Assembly: GCA_026545765.1 (NCBI GenBank)
Contig: CM048841.1
Span: 97,731,352-97,795,351, forward strand
DNA: 64,000 bases
DNA from: Plantago major
Lineage: Eukaryota > Streptophyta > Magnoliopsida > Lamiales > Plantaginaceae
Reading direction: 5' to 3'
Shown: positions 23,611 through 35,188 of the stretch, in pieces
Layout of the letters: the number at the start of each line of letters is the position of its first letter
Position numbering within the stretch: position 1 is the stretch's first letter
Made by a program: the position numbers and the translations under genes
Notes under the pieces: model-generated
The model's input: only the letters and a program-made list of their open reading frames with translations
The model's database searches: none
Told to the model about the DNA's origin: nothing

Positions 23611-24011
23611 TAGTAGAAGCGTGTATCGCAGTTGTGCAATGAATGGTAAAAGCGTGTATCAGCTGTGCAATGAACTCGAATTCGGGATGATAAAAGAATG
23701 TGATGGTGGGTGGTCACGGTCTCTGCAAATTCCAAGTGGAAAATGTAGTCAATGGGTCAATTCTGATTCATTGTATGATTACTTATTTTTCCTTCTCTAT
23801 TGGTACTTGGTAGGTTAAAATCTTTTTCAATCTTATATGTTTCAATGTTTGGGTGCATTATATTAGTTCATGCATTATTCTTCATAATTGACAAACAAAC
23901 AACCAAGTAGGTATTTATGCTCTCCTGCTCGAGGAAATTCATAGAATTAATCCCAAGTATTCATTTCTTTTCTTTTCTAGTTTAGTCACAAACATACAAT
24001 CTCTCACTCTC
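23611..24011. other. Short intergenic stretch, no gene recognised
   Basis: A 35-bp imperfect direct repeat (AGCGTGTATC...GTGCAATGAA) occurs at about 23617 and 23651. An open frame continues to about 23815 without known motifs. Nothing else is seen. Confidence 0.4.
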
Positions 24012-24165
24012 CACTTTTGACGGAAACTAACGAAATATTAAAGCCCATCCCTTCGATCTCTACTTTTGACGGAAACTAACGAAATGATTAAAGCCCATCC
24101 CTTCGATCTCTACTATTGACGGAAACTAACGAAATGATTAAAGCCCATCATCCCTTCGATCTTTG
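24012..24165. repeat. Three tandem copies of a 50-bp unit
   Basis: Units start at 24012, 24061 and 24111, each beginning with TACTTTTGACGGAAAC-like sequence and ending CCCTTCGATCT. The third has an extra CAT. Similarity is near complete, so expansion is recent. Confidence 0.85.
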
Positions 24166-24348
24166 ACATTCCATTGTACGGCATATACGAAAGTATGGAC
24201 ACAGTTAAGCATCTATTTAAAATAACATAACAATCTATTGATTAGTTATCTTATCTATGTTACTTCACAATATAATAGACTTAAGATGATAATAGACTTA
24301 AGATGATAATGTACAAATGTTTTAATTATTGTATCGTATAGCATATAT

Positions 24349-24660
24349 TTCCTCCGCCCTATCAAAGTTTTACATTTTGCCATTTTATTTGTTCCACACA
24401 AAACTTTTCATTTTCATTTTTAGTAATGGGAGTGGGACTACGTACCCTACTTAACCAATAACATCTTAAAACGCTCTTATTTACAACTTTACCAACTCAT
24501 TATTTCCTTTTCATTCATTTTTTATTGTTTCTTCATTTAAATAATACTCAACTTTCCACTTTATCAGCCCACTAAATAAATTTTAATTATTTTTTATTAA
24601 TTTTTCATTTAAATAAAATTAAATATTCTCCATAATAATAATAATAATAATAATAATAAT
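24349..24660. mobile_element. Degenerate MITE-like sequence and (ATA)n microsatellite
   Basis: Starts TTCCTCCGCCCTATC, a decayed version of the CTCCCTCCGTCCC end seen in the next element. AT-rich interior includes TAGTAATGGGAGTGGGAC. The right end merges into an (ATA)n run at about 24635-24660. No clear right terminal repeat. Confidence 0.5.
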
Positions 24661-24663
24661 ATA

Positions 24664-24923
24664 CTCCCTCCGTCCCATACCAGTTGTCCATTTTTTGTCA
24701 TTTTGAGCGTCCCATTATAGTTGTCCAGTTTCATTTCTTCATCATTTGAGGAAAAAGTATATTATATTATTTTCTCCACTACTTCCAATAAAGTCCAAAG
24801 TAAATTAAACATACAAACTAACTATTAATACAGTTACAAATTAAACTCCATATGTAATATAGTGACATAATATTAATTTCCATCTCAAAAATCAAATGGG
24901 CAACTGAAATGGAACGGAGGGAG
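24664..24923. mobile_element. Stowaway-like MITE 1 (260 bp)
   Basis: Begins CTCCCTCCGTCCCAT and ends GGAACGGAGGGAG, inverted termini flanked by TA on both sides, the signature of Tc1/mariner-type Stowaway MITEs. The inner ends pair CAGTTGTCC with GGCAACTG. No coding capacity. Confidence 0.88.
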
Positions 24924-25033
24924 TATATATACTAGTTCTTGAGTATGATTTACTTATCATATGTAAGTTACATTAGCAAAATACACACACACCAATCTCT
25001 ACCTCTTATTATAGTGTGTGTGAAGGGGGGGAG

Positions 25034-26652
25034 TGAGGTGTCAAAATCAAAGTTTTAAATTTATGTTTTAGAGCTAAGAGTTAATTCTCAACACTACGAA
25101 AACTTGTAGTGCAGTGAAGTTAACCCCGAGGTCGGTCTCGAAGGACTTAACTAAGCTGAGACTTGTTTACGAATAATAATAATAACAGTATGGAAAGCAG
25201 TAAAGAGTTTGTTTCCTTCGGCAACGGATTAGTTTTATATTATCTATCAACTTATGCAATCTAACTAGAAAACAGATTAATCTAAACGACAATGATATGA
25301 TCAAAGAATTATGGTGTTGTGACAGAAAACAAGCTAGCTAGCAGGAAACATGCAACAATAATGGTGTCGATTTACTCTAGTTATCACTAGGACATGCCCT
25401 ACTGATTATTACACTACTCAGGCGCCGTCCAGCAACCTTATAGCAAGCAGGGTGCGGAGAACTATGACAATGAACTAACTGTATAAAGTTCTAAAAAACA
25501 TATAGCATTAGTGAAGGCATCAATTTCACCAAGCTACAATTAATTAAGCTAATCCAGATATTACTGTTAGCAACTAACTGATAGATAAAGCAAGATGAAA
25601 ACGTTTTGTTATGAGCTAATGCTTAATCTAACAGTGATTTTGACGTAACGCACAACAAACAGAATATTGGATACGCAATTAATCAAAACATCACAGAATA
25701 AATCGCATCTTATATATATTGAATACACAAACCCTAACTAACATGCATTGAATTCGTCACCACCCATAACTAGGCTGCTTAAGCACTCATCATATGCAAA
25801 ACATAATCAGAATCATAAACCGGCGTACACTAAACATAATCAACAACAAAAACCAAGAAACGAGATATGGATCAATTTTACCTAATCATGTCACAAACCC
25901 TAGGTAAGAATTGAAGAACTTGAACTGAACAGGTGGAAAGTAAGAAGAATATGCTCTCAATCAATAATCGATTGTCGGATTACAAGAGAAAACGATTCTA
26001 GGTCGAAAGGCAAAAAGAAGAAAAGAAAAATAATGAGAATCCACTAAAAAACGAAGAAAATAGGTTATATAGTGAAAAACGAGATCTGGGCCGAAAACTG
26101 GGCCCAAAAAGACATCTGGCGTCGCCAGTGCGGCCGATCGGACTGTGGATGCGGTGTCAATTGCGTCAAGGCCGCTTTTCTCTTTTACCGGTTTTTTTAC
26201 CTTTTTGAATATCTAAACGTCGGAATTTGGAAATGGTTCCTCTTGAAAGTTGTAGCACTTGGTCTTATCTACGCGTGGACACCAAGATCATGTCAATCGG
26301 AGTTCATATGAGAAAGTTATGGCTAAAATGCAAAGCTGCTCCATCGTAGTTCGAATCGCGCTCTTTCACTTAAACGGCTCTAAAATCTTCGTCCGAACTC
26401 CGAATCCACTTCTGTTTCGACCGATTAACTCCGTTTTCAACCAACTTTCAGGTCGTAGAACTTTCATGCTTCCATTAATGCGTTAATATGCGCTGGTTTA
26501 GCCTTGTTTCAATGCATTTTCACCAAACACCTATAAAACATACAAAACATGAAACGTAACAAAATACCAATAAAGCACATAAAAACTATACTTGAGAATG
26601 GCAATAAGACGGTAAAAAAGAACAAATGAGACAATGTAAAATCGACTCATCA
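25034..26652 (-). repeat. 3' LTR (left) of gypsy element A
   Basis: About 1.6 kb. It matches 29021-32179 throughout, for example the parts starting GTAGTGCAGTGAAGTTAACC and GGATTACAAGAGAAAACG. It differs strongly only in a GC-rich cassette at about 26112-26190. Ends in CTCATCA next to the polypurine tract. Confidence 0.85.
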
Positions 26653-29020
26653 AACTCCCCAAACCGAACCCTTGCCTGTCCTCAAGCAACTAACTCTCTA
26701 AAAACCTAGAAAAACATATAGACACAAAAGTAAAGTATAGCTCCCAAGCTACCGAGTCTACGATTGCAAATAAGAAGCCTGAAAAATGCAAAAGGTTTGA
26801 CATCACACTGACATTCACAGAATCACATGCACAAATCCAAAAAGTTCATTTCCCGAGTAAATAGAACTTAAGTCTAACCCGGTAGTCCCTCAAAAGTGGA
26901 TCCTATGCAACTAATCTCTCACACTCCTGGAAGTGTAGGGGTACTCACTCAAGAATATAAGAAGAAAAGGAAGGTGACTCACGTCACAAAGTTGCCTCAA
27001 ATAACTCATGCAATGTACTCAATCAGTTAAGTCAGAAGGGACTTTTATCACAGCTCTACAAACAATCAACAGTAGACTTATAAAAAGGCAATCGTTCTCT
27101 CTTTTGTTTTCAATTTTTTTATTTTTCGCATACTCCTTTTTTGCAGTCTTATGTATGACCCATATGCTTGTTTTGTCTCAATTTTTTGGTAGTGTTTTTT
27201 TTACCGAAAGTCCGCACTTTTGTGCGTGCTGGTTTGGTATACACCCCATCAACCCTCACGGAAATATGGCTTTTAGGACCACGCCGGTGTGTAGGTAGTA
27301 TTTGAAACGTGCCCAACACGACTAATGGTGGCACAAGTGCCATAGATACACTCCGAGACTTATTGTAATATTTTTTGAGAGAACAAAAGCCAAAAAACAT
27401 AGTCATTATACATATATGGCGCAAATAAACCTCCTTCCCAAACCTGTTCTTGGAACGGGTTTGGTACAAGCAAATAATAATGAAAATCATGCCGTTCGTC
27501 ATACTTAACTTACACGGAGTACAGATGAGAATGATGAGCCGCAAACAAGGGAGTTTACACTTCACGAGAAATCACACAAGAACAAAATTGCTGGTATAAA
27601 TATTTCATTTTTTTTTTCATCGGCTACTAAGCATGCTCACAGGCTTTTGGACTACAGAACTAGAACAAACTTTCTATTTACAGGAGAAACGAACTTAGCA
27701 AACTTCTAACATGCAAACTGCTAATATTCAAGGATCAATAAAAACTCAAACATTTAACAGGTTTAGTACATGCAATAGACGCTCGACTTGGGAGTCAGAC
27801 TTAGACACAAGAGAAAATCTCAAAAAACGAGGAAAAGACACACAAAAAGATAAAAAGACACGACACAGACACATATATGGATAAGTACATGAAAGCTACC
27901 TCCCTCCCCAAACCTAGAATAGAGATGGTCCCCAGCGAATAGGCTAGAAATAAAGAAAGCTAAAAATGTACTTCCTTGAAATGTGTGGCTGTTGCTATCC
28001 ATTATCGAACGAGAATGAATCCCTTGCATCTTTTCCGCCAAGTTCAGCGATTTTGGGTGCCATCCTTAGCTCCTCTTCTCTTGTTTTCCATGATTCCCTG
28101 CAAACTAAAATAAAATAAATCAAAAACTAAAATAAAACTAAGGGAATCAGGGGGAAAATAAAAACGATAAAAGGGGTCGAAACTCCCTGGCCAATCTCGT
28201 GGCGAGCTGGGGCTAGTATGTACAGATCACTGGAAGATGGGGGAATGGACTGTGAATCCGATGGTGTCATCTGGGTGATATCAGGTGTCTGCTCCATCTC
28301 TGAATGGTCCGAAACGGGTGGTTCAGTCTCTTCGTCGATCACATCGGTGGATGTCTCCTCCTCCATGACTAACGGATCGCCTGAACTCTCGCAAACACCT
28401 TCAACTGAGACGGGAATTTCTTCTTCAGTTACAGTGGTAGTGGTGGTAGTGGTGTCCGAATTTGGTTCAACTACAGAGTTAGATTTCTCCTCCTATTGGT
28501 AATCTCCGTTTTCAGATTCTTTTCTATCAAGCTCCGCAAAATCTATGATCAATGCAACCACTTCCTCGATCGTATCCTCAAGTTGTTGAGGAGTCAAATC
28601 TAGCATTGACCCACCAGCGAATCTATCCACCAATCTTTGACAACCGATGTTAATACCGTTGTAGAAACACCACATGAGCTCTCCCAATGTTTAACCATGG
28701 TTCTGATACGTCTGCTACAGCCCCTTAAATTTATACCATGCTCTATCGAGTTTCTCTCCAGAAACCTGTCGAAAACGAATGAGCGGCTTCCTATCTGCAC
28801 AATTCGCTGCAACATGACCGTCCGATCCACACTCATAACAATACGAGTAATCCATACGCTCCTGCACACACACAAAATAAACCAAAGTAGTTCCGCCAAA
28901 CAAACTATACTAAAGAAAAAGGAAAAAAAACAAACAAAATCTAACTAATATATACAACTGAAAATTATAATTCATAAACTCAACAAAGGAGTTAAGTCCC
29001 CGGCAGCGGCGCCAAAAACT
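26653..29020 (-). pseudogene. Interior of gypsy element A with a gag remnant
   Basis: Minus strand: at 28903-28715 the CCHC knuckle CYECGSDGHVAANC is followed by AWYKFKGL. At 28687-28493 MWCFYNGINIGCQRLVDRFA and GGSMLDLTPQQLEDTIEE correspond to the gypsy gag helix region. The order of the two pieces is inverted relative to an intact gag, so rearrangement is likely. At 28127-28366 lies an acidic stretch. The rest (26653-28100) has no recognised coding sequence. The primer-binding site occupies about 28998-29020. Confidence 0.65.
28998..29020 (-). promoter_or_regulatory. Primer-binding site of gypsy element A
   Basis: On the minus strand the sequence after the 5' LTR reads AAGTTTTTGGCGCCGCTGCC and then GGGGA. 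This is the TGGCGCC-type site characteristic of plant gypsy elements of the Athila/Tat branch. Confidence 0.82.
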
Positions 29021-32000
29021 TGATGTGTCTGTTTAAGGCTAAGAGTCAATTCTCAACACTACGAAAACTTGTAGTGCAGTGAAGTTAACCCCGAGGACGG
29101 TCTCGAAGGACTTAACTAAGCTGAGTGTTGTTTACGAATAATAATAACAGTATGGAAAGCAGTAAAGAGTTTGTTGCTTCGGCAACGGATTTGTTTTATA
29201 TTATCTATCAACTTATGCAATCTAACTAGAAAACAAATTAATCTAAACGACAATGATATGATCAAAGAATTATGGTGTGGTGACAGAAAACAAGCTAGCT
29301 AGCAGGAAACATGCAACAATAATGGTGTCGATTTACTCTAGTTATCACTGGGACATGCCCTACCGATTATTACACTACTCATTCAGAACCTTATAGCAAG
29401 TAAAAGTGCGGAGAACTATGACAATGAACTAACTGTATAAGTTCTAAAAAACAGATAGCATTAGTGAAGGCGTCAATTTCACCAAGCTACAATTAATTAA
29501 GCTAATCCATATATTACTGTTTGCAACTAACTGATAGATAAAGCAAGACGAAAATATTTTGTTATGAGCTAATGCTTAATCTAACAGTGATTTTGACGTA
29601 ACGCACAACAAACAGAATATTGGATACGCAATTAATCAAAACAGCACAGAGTAAATCGCATCTTATATATATTGAATACACGAACCCTAACTAGCATGCA
29701 TTAATTCTGTTGGTCCCTTGGACAACAAGGTTAAAGTATGGGGGGGGGGGGGGGTGAATAGACTTTAAAAACTTTTTGTTATCTAACATGATTTCTCAGT
29801 AATTTAAGGTTACTGGTACTTAGTACTAATCAGAGAGCGGAAGTCTTATACAATTAAGTGCAATCAGAAAGCTTGTAAACAAACTGATAAGTAAAGTAAA
29901 GTAGAGCTTTCTGAAAAGTAAAGTGAAAACACTTTATAGTGGTATCTGAAGGTGGTGTAATCTTTCAAATAATCCACTTCGCCCTTGGTAGGACTTGAAT
30001 TCACTATGTAAGGTTTTTGAGTTCCGTTACAAATTCCCTACGCTAGCTAAACCCCGTTCCCTTCTAAGTTCCAAACTCAGGATCCTTTGAATCCTCTTTC
30101 CTTGACTTCCCAAGTTAAGTACTCCGATTCCCAAGAGACTTTCCTTAACTTCCCAAGCTAAGTAGTCACTCTCTTGTTGTTAACTCCGAAGATTGTTCCT
30201 TGGCTTTCTCAGCACAAGTACTTCATATATCTTCACGCCTGTTTGTTGTTTGATGTGTGGATGTTCAAGGCTGTGATAACCTTGATAAAAATATTTAAGT
30301 TATCCTTAGTAATCAAAGAAACTCAACTTTAATCCTATATTTCAAGGACTAAGTTTAGTGTTTCTAAGTTCCAATACTTGTCTTTGTTCAGAGGAAAGAA
30401 CTATCACTGTGAGTAAACACAAGTGTATTCTATCTCTTCACAAATAGCTAATGAAAGCTTAAGTCTTGTTGGAGTTGTGGGCACTTAGTAGATCAAGAGA
30501 AATCTGGGTCGCAACGTAGTGTTCAAGAGCTTTATGAGAAAGTGTTCTTGGATACTTAAGAGATTTCTAGTGATTCTAAATCAGTTGTGAATTTGTATGC
30601 TTGATGTTATCTCCGTGAACTTGTGTATTTTTCACAACTGCTAAGTGGTCCTTTTATAGTGAGCAATAGAGTCGTTTAAAAATACTATCCGTTGGTTAAG
30701 TATTTTCAAGATGACTAGATGTCACTATCATAGTACAATTGACCTTTATCTTTTAGTGACTAGCCATCAGGCTTTTCTGAGACATGTCTGAATGAGCATT
30801 AAATGCACTTGTACTATTGGACTTAAAACCACAACGGTCAGATATCTATCCTCAACAGCTAGAAGTATGAGAGACCTTCATGCCATTGTGATAGTATCAC
30901 CTCTTCAGATACCTTCTCAGAGACCTGAATAAATGGTCGCAACTTTGTGGTTTCTGAGTGGTTCCTGAGAGTTGTTGCCTTTCTGATTCAAGATAAACTT
31001 GTGCAGTTTACTTGATACTTCTTGTCTTCAATAGTCCTCCTTGCTGAGTGGTCTTCAAATCTTCGAAATATAAAAATAAAATTACATTTGAAACCTAACT
31101 CCTATACAAGTGACTATTCTATCATACTAAGTAATGTTCTTCCTTTACAATGTCCTCTTAGAAACCTATGGACTTAGGAATACTAGTTACCTTTCTGAGC
31201 TATGTAGACACGTTATGTTGCTCATCAAAATCTAAAGTAAATCCTAACAAATTCGTCACCACCCCATCACTAGGCTGCTTAAGCACTCATCATATGCAAA
31301 ACATAATCAGAATCATAAACCGGCATACACTAAACATAATCAACAACAAAAACCTAGAAACAAGATAAGGAACAATTTTACCTAATCGTGTCACAACCCT
31401 AGGTAAGAATTGAAGAACTTGAACCGAACAGGTGGAAAGTATGAAGAATATGCTCTCAATCAATAATCGATTGTCGGATTACAAGAGAAAACGATTCTAG
31501 GTCGGAAGGCAAAAAGAAGAAAAGAAAAATAATGAGAATCCACTAAAGAACGAAGAAAATAGGTTATATATAGTGAAAAATGCGACCTGGGCCGAAAACT
31601 GGGACCAAAATGACATCTGGCGTCGCCAGCAAGTCGCTTGGCGTCGACTTACAGAGTCTGACTGGCGGACGCCAGTCTGACTTCAGACGTCGCCAGTTTC
31701 CTCTTGCACCGGTTTTTTGCCTTTTTGAATATCTAAACGTCGGAATTTGAAAATAGTTCCTTCTTGAAAGTTGTAGAACTTGGTCTTATCTACACGTGGA
31801 CACCAAGATCATGATGTCAATCGGAGTTCATATGAGAAAGTTATGGCTAAAATGCCAAAGCTGCTCCATCGTAGTTCCAATTTCGCTCGCTTTCACTTAA
31901 ACAGCTCTAAAATCTTCGTCTGAACTCCGAATCCACTTTCGTTTCGACCGATCAACTCCATTTTCAACCAACTTTCAGGTCTAGAACTTTCATGCTTCCA

Positions 32001-32179
32001 TTAATGCATTAATATGCACTAGTTTATCCTTGTTTCAATGCATTTTCACCAAACACCTATAAAACACACAAAACATGAAAACGTAACAAAATACCAATAA
32101 AGCACATAAAAACTATACTTGATAATGGCAATAATACGAAAAAAAAGACCAAATGAGATGATGTAAAATCAACTCATCA
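29021..32179 (-). repeat. 5' LTR (right) of gypsy element A, interrupted
   Basis: LTR sequence occupies 29021-29707 and 31250-32179, about 1.6 kb without the 1.54-kb solo LTR that lies between two AATTC copies. Begins TGATGTGTC and ends ACTCATCA. The GC-rich cassette at about 31611-31710 differs from that of the left LTR. Confidence 0.85.
29708..31249 (+). mobile_element. Solo LTR (1542 bp) of a SIRE-like copia family
   Basis: Starts TGTTGGTCC and ends ATCCTAACA, flanked by the 5-bp duplicate AATTC at 29703-29707 and 31250-31254. No interior remains, so it arose by recombination between two LTRs. A G-run at 29740-29754 is followed by TGAATAG. The same architecture is found in reverse orientation at 46116-47541. 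Confidence 0.9.
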
Positions 32180-32304
32180 GGGGGGTTGCAAGAAGGAAGT
32201 TTGAGCTTGATGCAAATGGCCAAAATATCCTCTGCCTTATATGATTTTCAATCAAAGGAAAAATTCACACAGACAAACACACACATATAGCTTACTATTA
32301 AAGT

Positions 32305-32535
32305 TGTCCACTTTCAATTCTTTACCATCCGAGGAAACAATATATAATTTTATACCCTCCACTACTTCAAATAAAGTCAAGAAGTAACTTAAACAATCAA
32401 ACTAACCACTAATAAAGTAGTAATAAAGTAAATAATAAAGTAAACCCCACATGTACTATATAGTGGTATAATGTTTTTCTCCTTATTTTGCGTGTCCAAA
32501 AGTAAAAGTGGACAACTGGCATGGGACGGAAGGAG
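32305..32535. mobile_element. Stowaway-like MITE 2, left end missing
   Basis: Same family as 24664-24923: it shares AGTTGTCC and the CTCCACTACTTC block and ends GGGACGGAAGGAG followed by TA. The left CTCCCTCC terminus is absent. The 125 bp before it (32180-32304) directly follow the gypsy LTR and hold nothing recognised. Confidence 0.75.
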
Positions 32536-32960
32536 TATGTGTGTAAGTACGTATGAGAATCTTATTTTCATAGCGAGTCGATCGGAGAGACCATATGGTC
32601 ATAGGCCGCCATCAAGGCTGCAACGCAGCCGTTAGGGCTTAACTCCCCAACGGCTATATTGGGACTGCTATGCTGGCCCAATAGTTTTTTTTTTTTGTTT
32701 TTCTAATGTTTTAAAAATTAATAAATAATTAAATAAATAATAATAAAATATAAAAATTATAACAACGGTTATGTTTTTCAAGAACTATAAATTGACACCA
32801 ATCTTCACTCATTTCACTACACCTCAACGTTTTTTCCCTTCTTCCATTCTTAAACTCAAAACGCTCTCTAAATTCGCCATTTCACTCCTTGTTTTTCCCA
32901 TATACACCTCCAAATGTCTTTCACTGCCACTATCTCAATAACATTTCTTCAAGTTCTGAT
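32536..32960. other. Unassigned stretch resembling a promoter and 5' leader
   Basis: Contains CCAACGGCTATATTGGG, then a TATAAATTG at about 32787 and a pyrimidine-rich leader (32800-32950). This composition is common in front of PIF/Harbinger-type transposase genes, but no such gene follows; the sequence is cut at 32961 by an LTR-like start. Assignment is tentative. Confidence 0.3.
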
Positions 32961-34237
32961 TGTTGAGGGATAAAACCTCAAACACCAACACTACTACTAC
33001 TACAAGTAACCTAATCTAAGATCCACCTCCAACTTGAAGTCCGAGAGAAGGCTTATCCGAGCAAGATTACCTGAAAGGACTAAGTGGGGGGGGGGGGGGG
33101 GGGTTAGAATGGGTTACCCGGATTGCCCAAGTCAATCCGGAAGGAGGCTTTACTCAAAGGAGAGGTGAAAGCTCTCAATGCAATAGTAGCGGGAAAGGTT
33201 AAGATATCAAGAGATACTTGTTACTATGGAATTGTGACTTACCTTAAGGTCTTGGACCTTGTGCTATATTTATAGTTATCATATACTTATGAAGTAGCTC
33301 ATAAGATGATGCCAAGTGTATGCCTCAGATTTGGACACCAATGCTACCTTTGGCCCATGGCCCATTAGTGAATAGTAATCCAATACTAATTAATGGGCCG
33401 GGAGGGTAGTTTGGTCCTTTCCCTCTGAGAGTACTGTTCCGCACGTTGGGTCCGTGTTAGTCCCTCGGACAGACCTGTCTGCTTGGTTGATCTGCCCTTG
33501 GATGACTCTGGATGTCCGAGCCTAGAGTCTCACGGAAGTATCTCAGTGGTTCTGTCATATACGTTTTGGGCTTATCGTGATGGTGGCGTCCGAGATTTCC
33601 TCGTCCGGTCCGTTTGGCATCTGCATCTTTGGCGTGGCAGTTTGTAATTCCTTCTCCCAGCTAGCTCGGACTAGCTGTAAGGTTGTAATGACCTTTAGCG
33701 TACTGGTCGATTCACTTTGGGCGGACCATGTGAGGTCGGACCAGTACTGAATTGGCTAATTAAGCCGTGATGCGCCTTAGGACACGCTCTATGGCGCCCT
33801 TAACGGATTGGACACATGTCCGTAACAACATATGTCCCCCTAGTTTCCAAGTATCTTAGTAGAAGATAGTTGGTAACTATGAAAAGAACAAGTGTGTTGT
33901 GGAGCGTGTCCGAATCGTTAACTGAAGAAAGGTAAAAGATCTCTTCTGTTTGAGATCTGTCATCCGTGTTCCGTGTTCAGGAATTGAATATATCTCCCCC
34001 CCCCCCTTTTCCTTCTACGGTCGGATTAATGAAGTGTTCGATCAGATGGAAAAGGTATTTGTAATCGAGATATATAGTTCTGAGTACGGTTAGGATGTAG
34101 TATAGCCGTCTGGAGACTGTCCGTTAGACAGCTTTGTCAAGCTGATCCGTCTGGGTCGCTGATCCGTAAGCCCATAAGGCCCCTTAGGTTGTGTGTTCGG
34201 CTCTTCGCGGCAAAATCCCGAGTAGAGTGATACGACT

Positions 34238-34560
34238 GTTGGATCAGGACGACATCGATGGTTGGGGTTAGAGGCCCGATTGATGTGACACGTATGTCAC
34301 GCGTTAGGTGCGTCGTACTGACGGCAACCCATTCGTGGAACGGTGTAACCCTTGGATCAAAAAGATCTGACGGTCGGGATTCAAATCCAGGTGATGCGAC
34401 TCCTCGGTTAGGCATCAGACGTAATGCGCTGTTGGCCATCTATTCGTGAATCGTCATGACCGTTGGATTTGAAGAGATCAACGGTCGTGGTTTAGTCCTA
34501 AGTGATGTGACGCTTGGCCTTTCCCAAATTGCCCTTATAAATAGTCAGCCCATCAGTCAC
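34238..34560 (+). repeat. Degenerate tandem repeat, period about 112 bp, upstream of a TATA box
   Basis: Units start near 34238 (GTTGGATCAGGACGACATC), 34351 (CTTGGATCAAAAAGATCTG) and 34462 (GTTGGATTTGAAGAGATCA). Each continues with a CGGTCG- or TGGTTGG-type block and a TGATGYGAC motif. The last unit runs into the TATA region, as expected for repeated enhancer units of an LTR. Confidence 0.65.
34536..34543 (+). promoter_or_regulatory. TATA box of the Transposase_28 element
   Basis: TATAAATA within CCCTTATAAATAGTCAGCCC. A transcript starting near 34570 would contain a leader, an intron with donor near 34741 and acceptor at 35187-35188, and the protein start at 35189. Confidence 0.6.
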
Positions 34561-35188
34561 TTTCACACTTTTAGCAATCTCGAAATTCAGAGCAATCGCA
34601 AAGTAATCCGAGCGTATGAAGACACATCCGAGCAAGAAAGAGTCGCAAAATTTGAAAGTTTATTCTTCGAATCCGTACCCTCGGAAAAGCTGCAAGGCTT
34701 AGTCGTCCGTTCGAATTTATCAAATCAACTTTATCAAGTACGTACATCTTCACTTTTGCTAAGTTGTCTCCTTTTCACGATATGCTTACTTCGTGCTCAT
34801 ATGTTTTTGCCCTGCTTGGATATGAAGTTGTCGAGTCCGTTCTTGCCGATGTTGCGTGTGATATACTTTAGCAACGTTCTTAGTTGAGATAATTTCTCCT
34901 CCGTACTGTTGCATGCTAATTTATTGCCAGATTTTGTTGATGCATCTCATGCGTATGCCGACTGTAACCAAGATTTGATTATGCATGCTTATTTGGTAAT
35001 GTGTTGGTGCCAATTGGCACACAGTCTTCTGTAAATTTGCCCCGCTCAGCGTGCCGGGTAAGGTAGGTGATAGTGCCAACGGCGCGTTAACTAGAAATCC
35101 GTAGGCTTTCTTTGACTTAAGAAATTACCTAAACAAATTCTCGGACAATCAACACCATCATACCTGACTTGTTTCCTTCTGCCCTAGG

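Larger units (their letters stand above)
25034..32179 (-). mobile_element. Gypsy-type LTR element A, internally reduced, minus strand
   Basis: Two related LTRs (25034-26652 and 29021-32179, the latter enlarged by a solo LTR at 29708-31249) enclose only about 2.4 kb of interior. On the minus strand the right LTR is 5' and is followed by a primer-binding site containing TTTTTGGCGCCGCTGCCGGG, typical of Athila/Tat-type gypsy elements. A zinc-knuckle gag remnant is present but protease, RT and integrase are absent, so the element was non-autonomous. A purine-rich GGTTTGGGGAGTT precedes the left LTR. Flanks are G-rich (GGGAG and GGGGG), possibly a worn target duplication. Confidence 0.82.
32961..35188 (+). 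repeat. LTR-like upstream region of the Transposase_28 element
   Basis: Begins TGTTGAGGG at 32961. It is GC-richer than its surroundings and contains an 18-G run (33086-33103), an 11-C run (33996-34006), three degenerate 112-bp repeats (from 34238) and a TATA box (34536). An intron seems to run from a GT near 34741 to CCCTAG at 35187-35188, directly before the ATG at 35189. CCGTAACA at 33820-33827 is a possible LTR end, but no second LTR is present. Confidence 0.5.

Noticed and set aside
27008-27565. Frames of 96-138 codons in the interior of gypsy element A
   Set aside because: No recognisable domain and low-complexity composition; the interior is non-coding apart from the gag remnant.
34350-34400. 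Possible tRNA B-box near GGGATTCAAATCC
   Set aside because: No A-box at a suitable distance and no cloverleaf could be drawn; the sequence is part of the 112-bp repeat.
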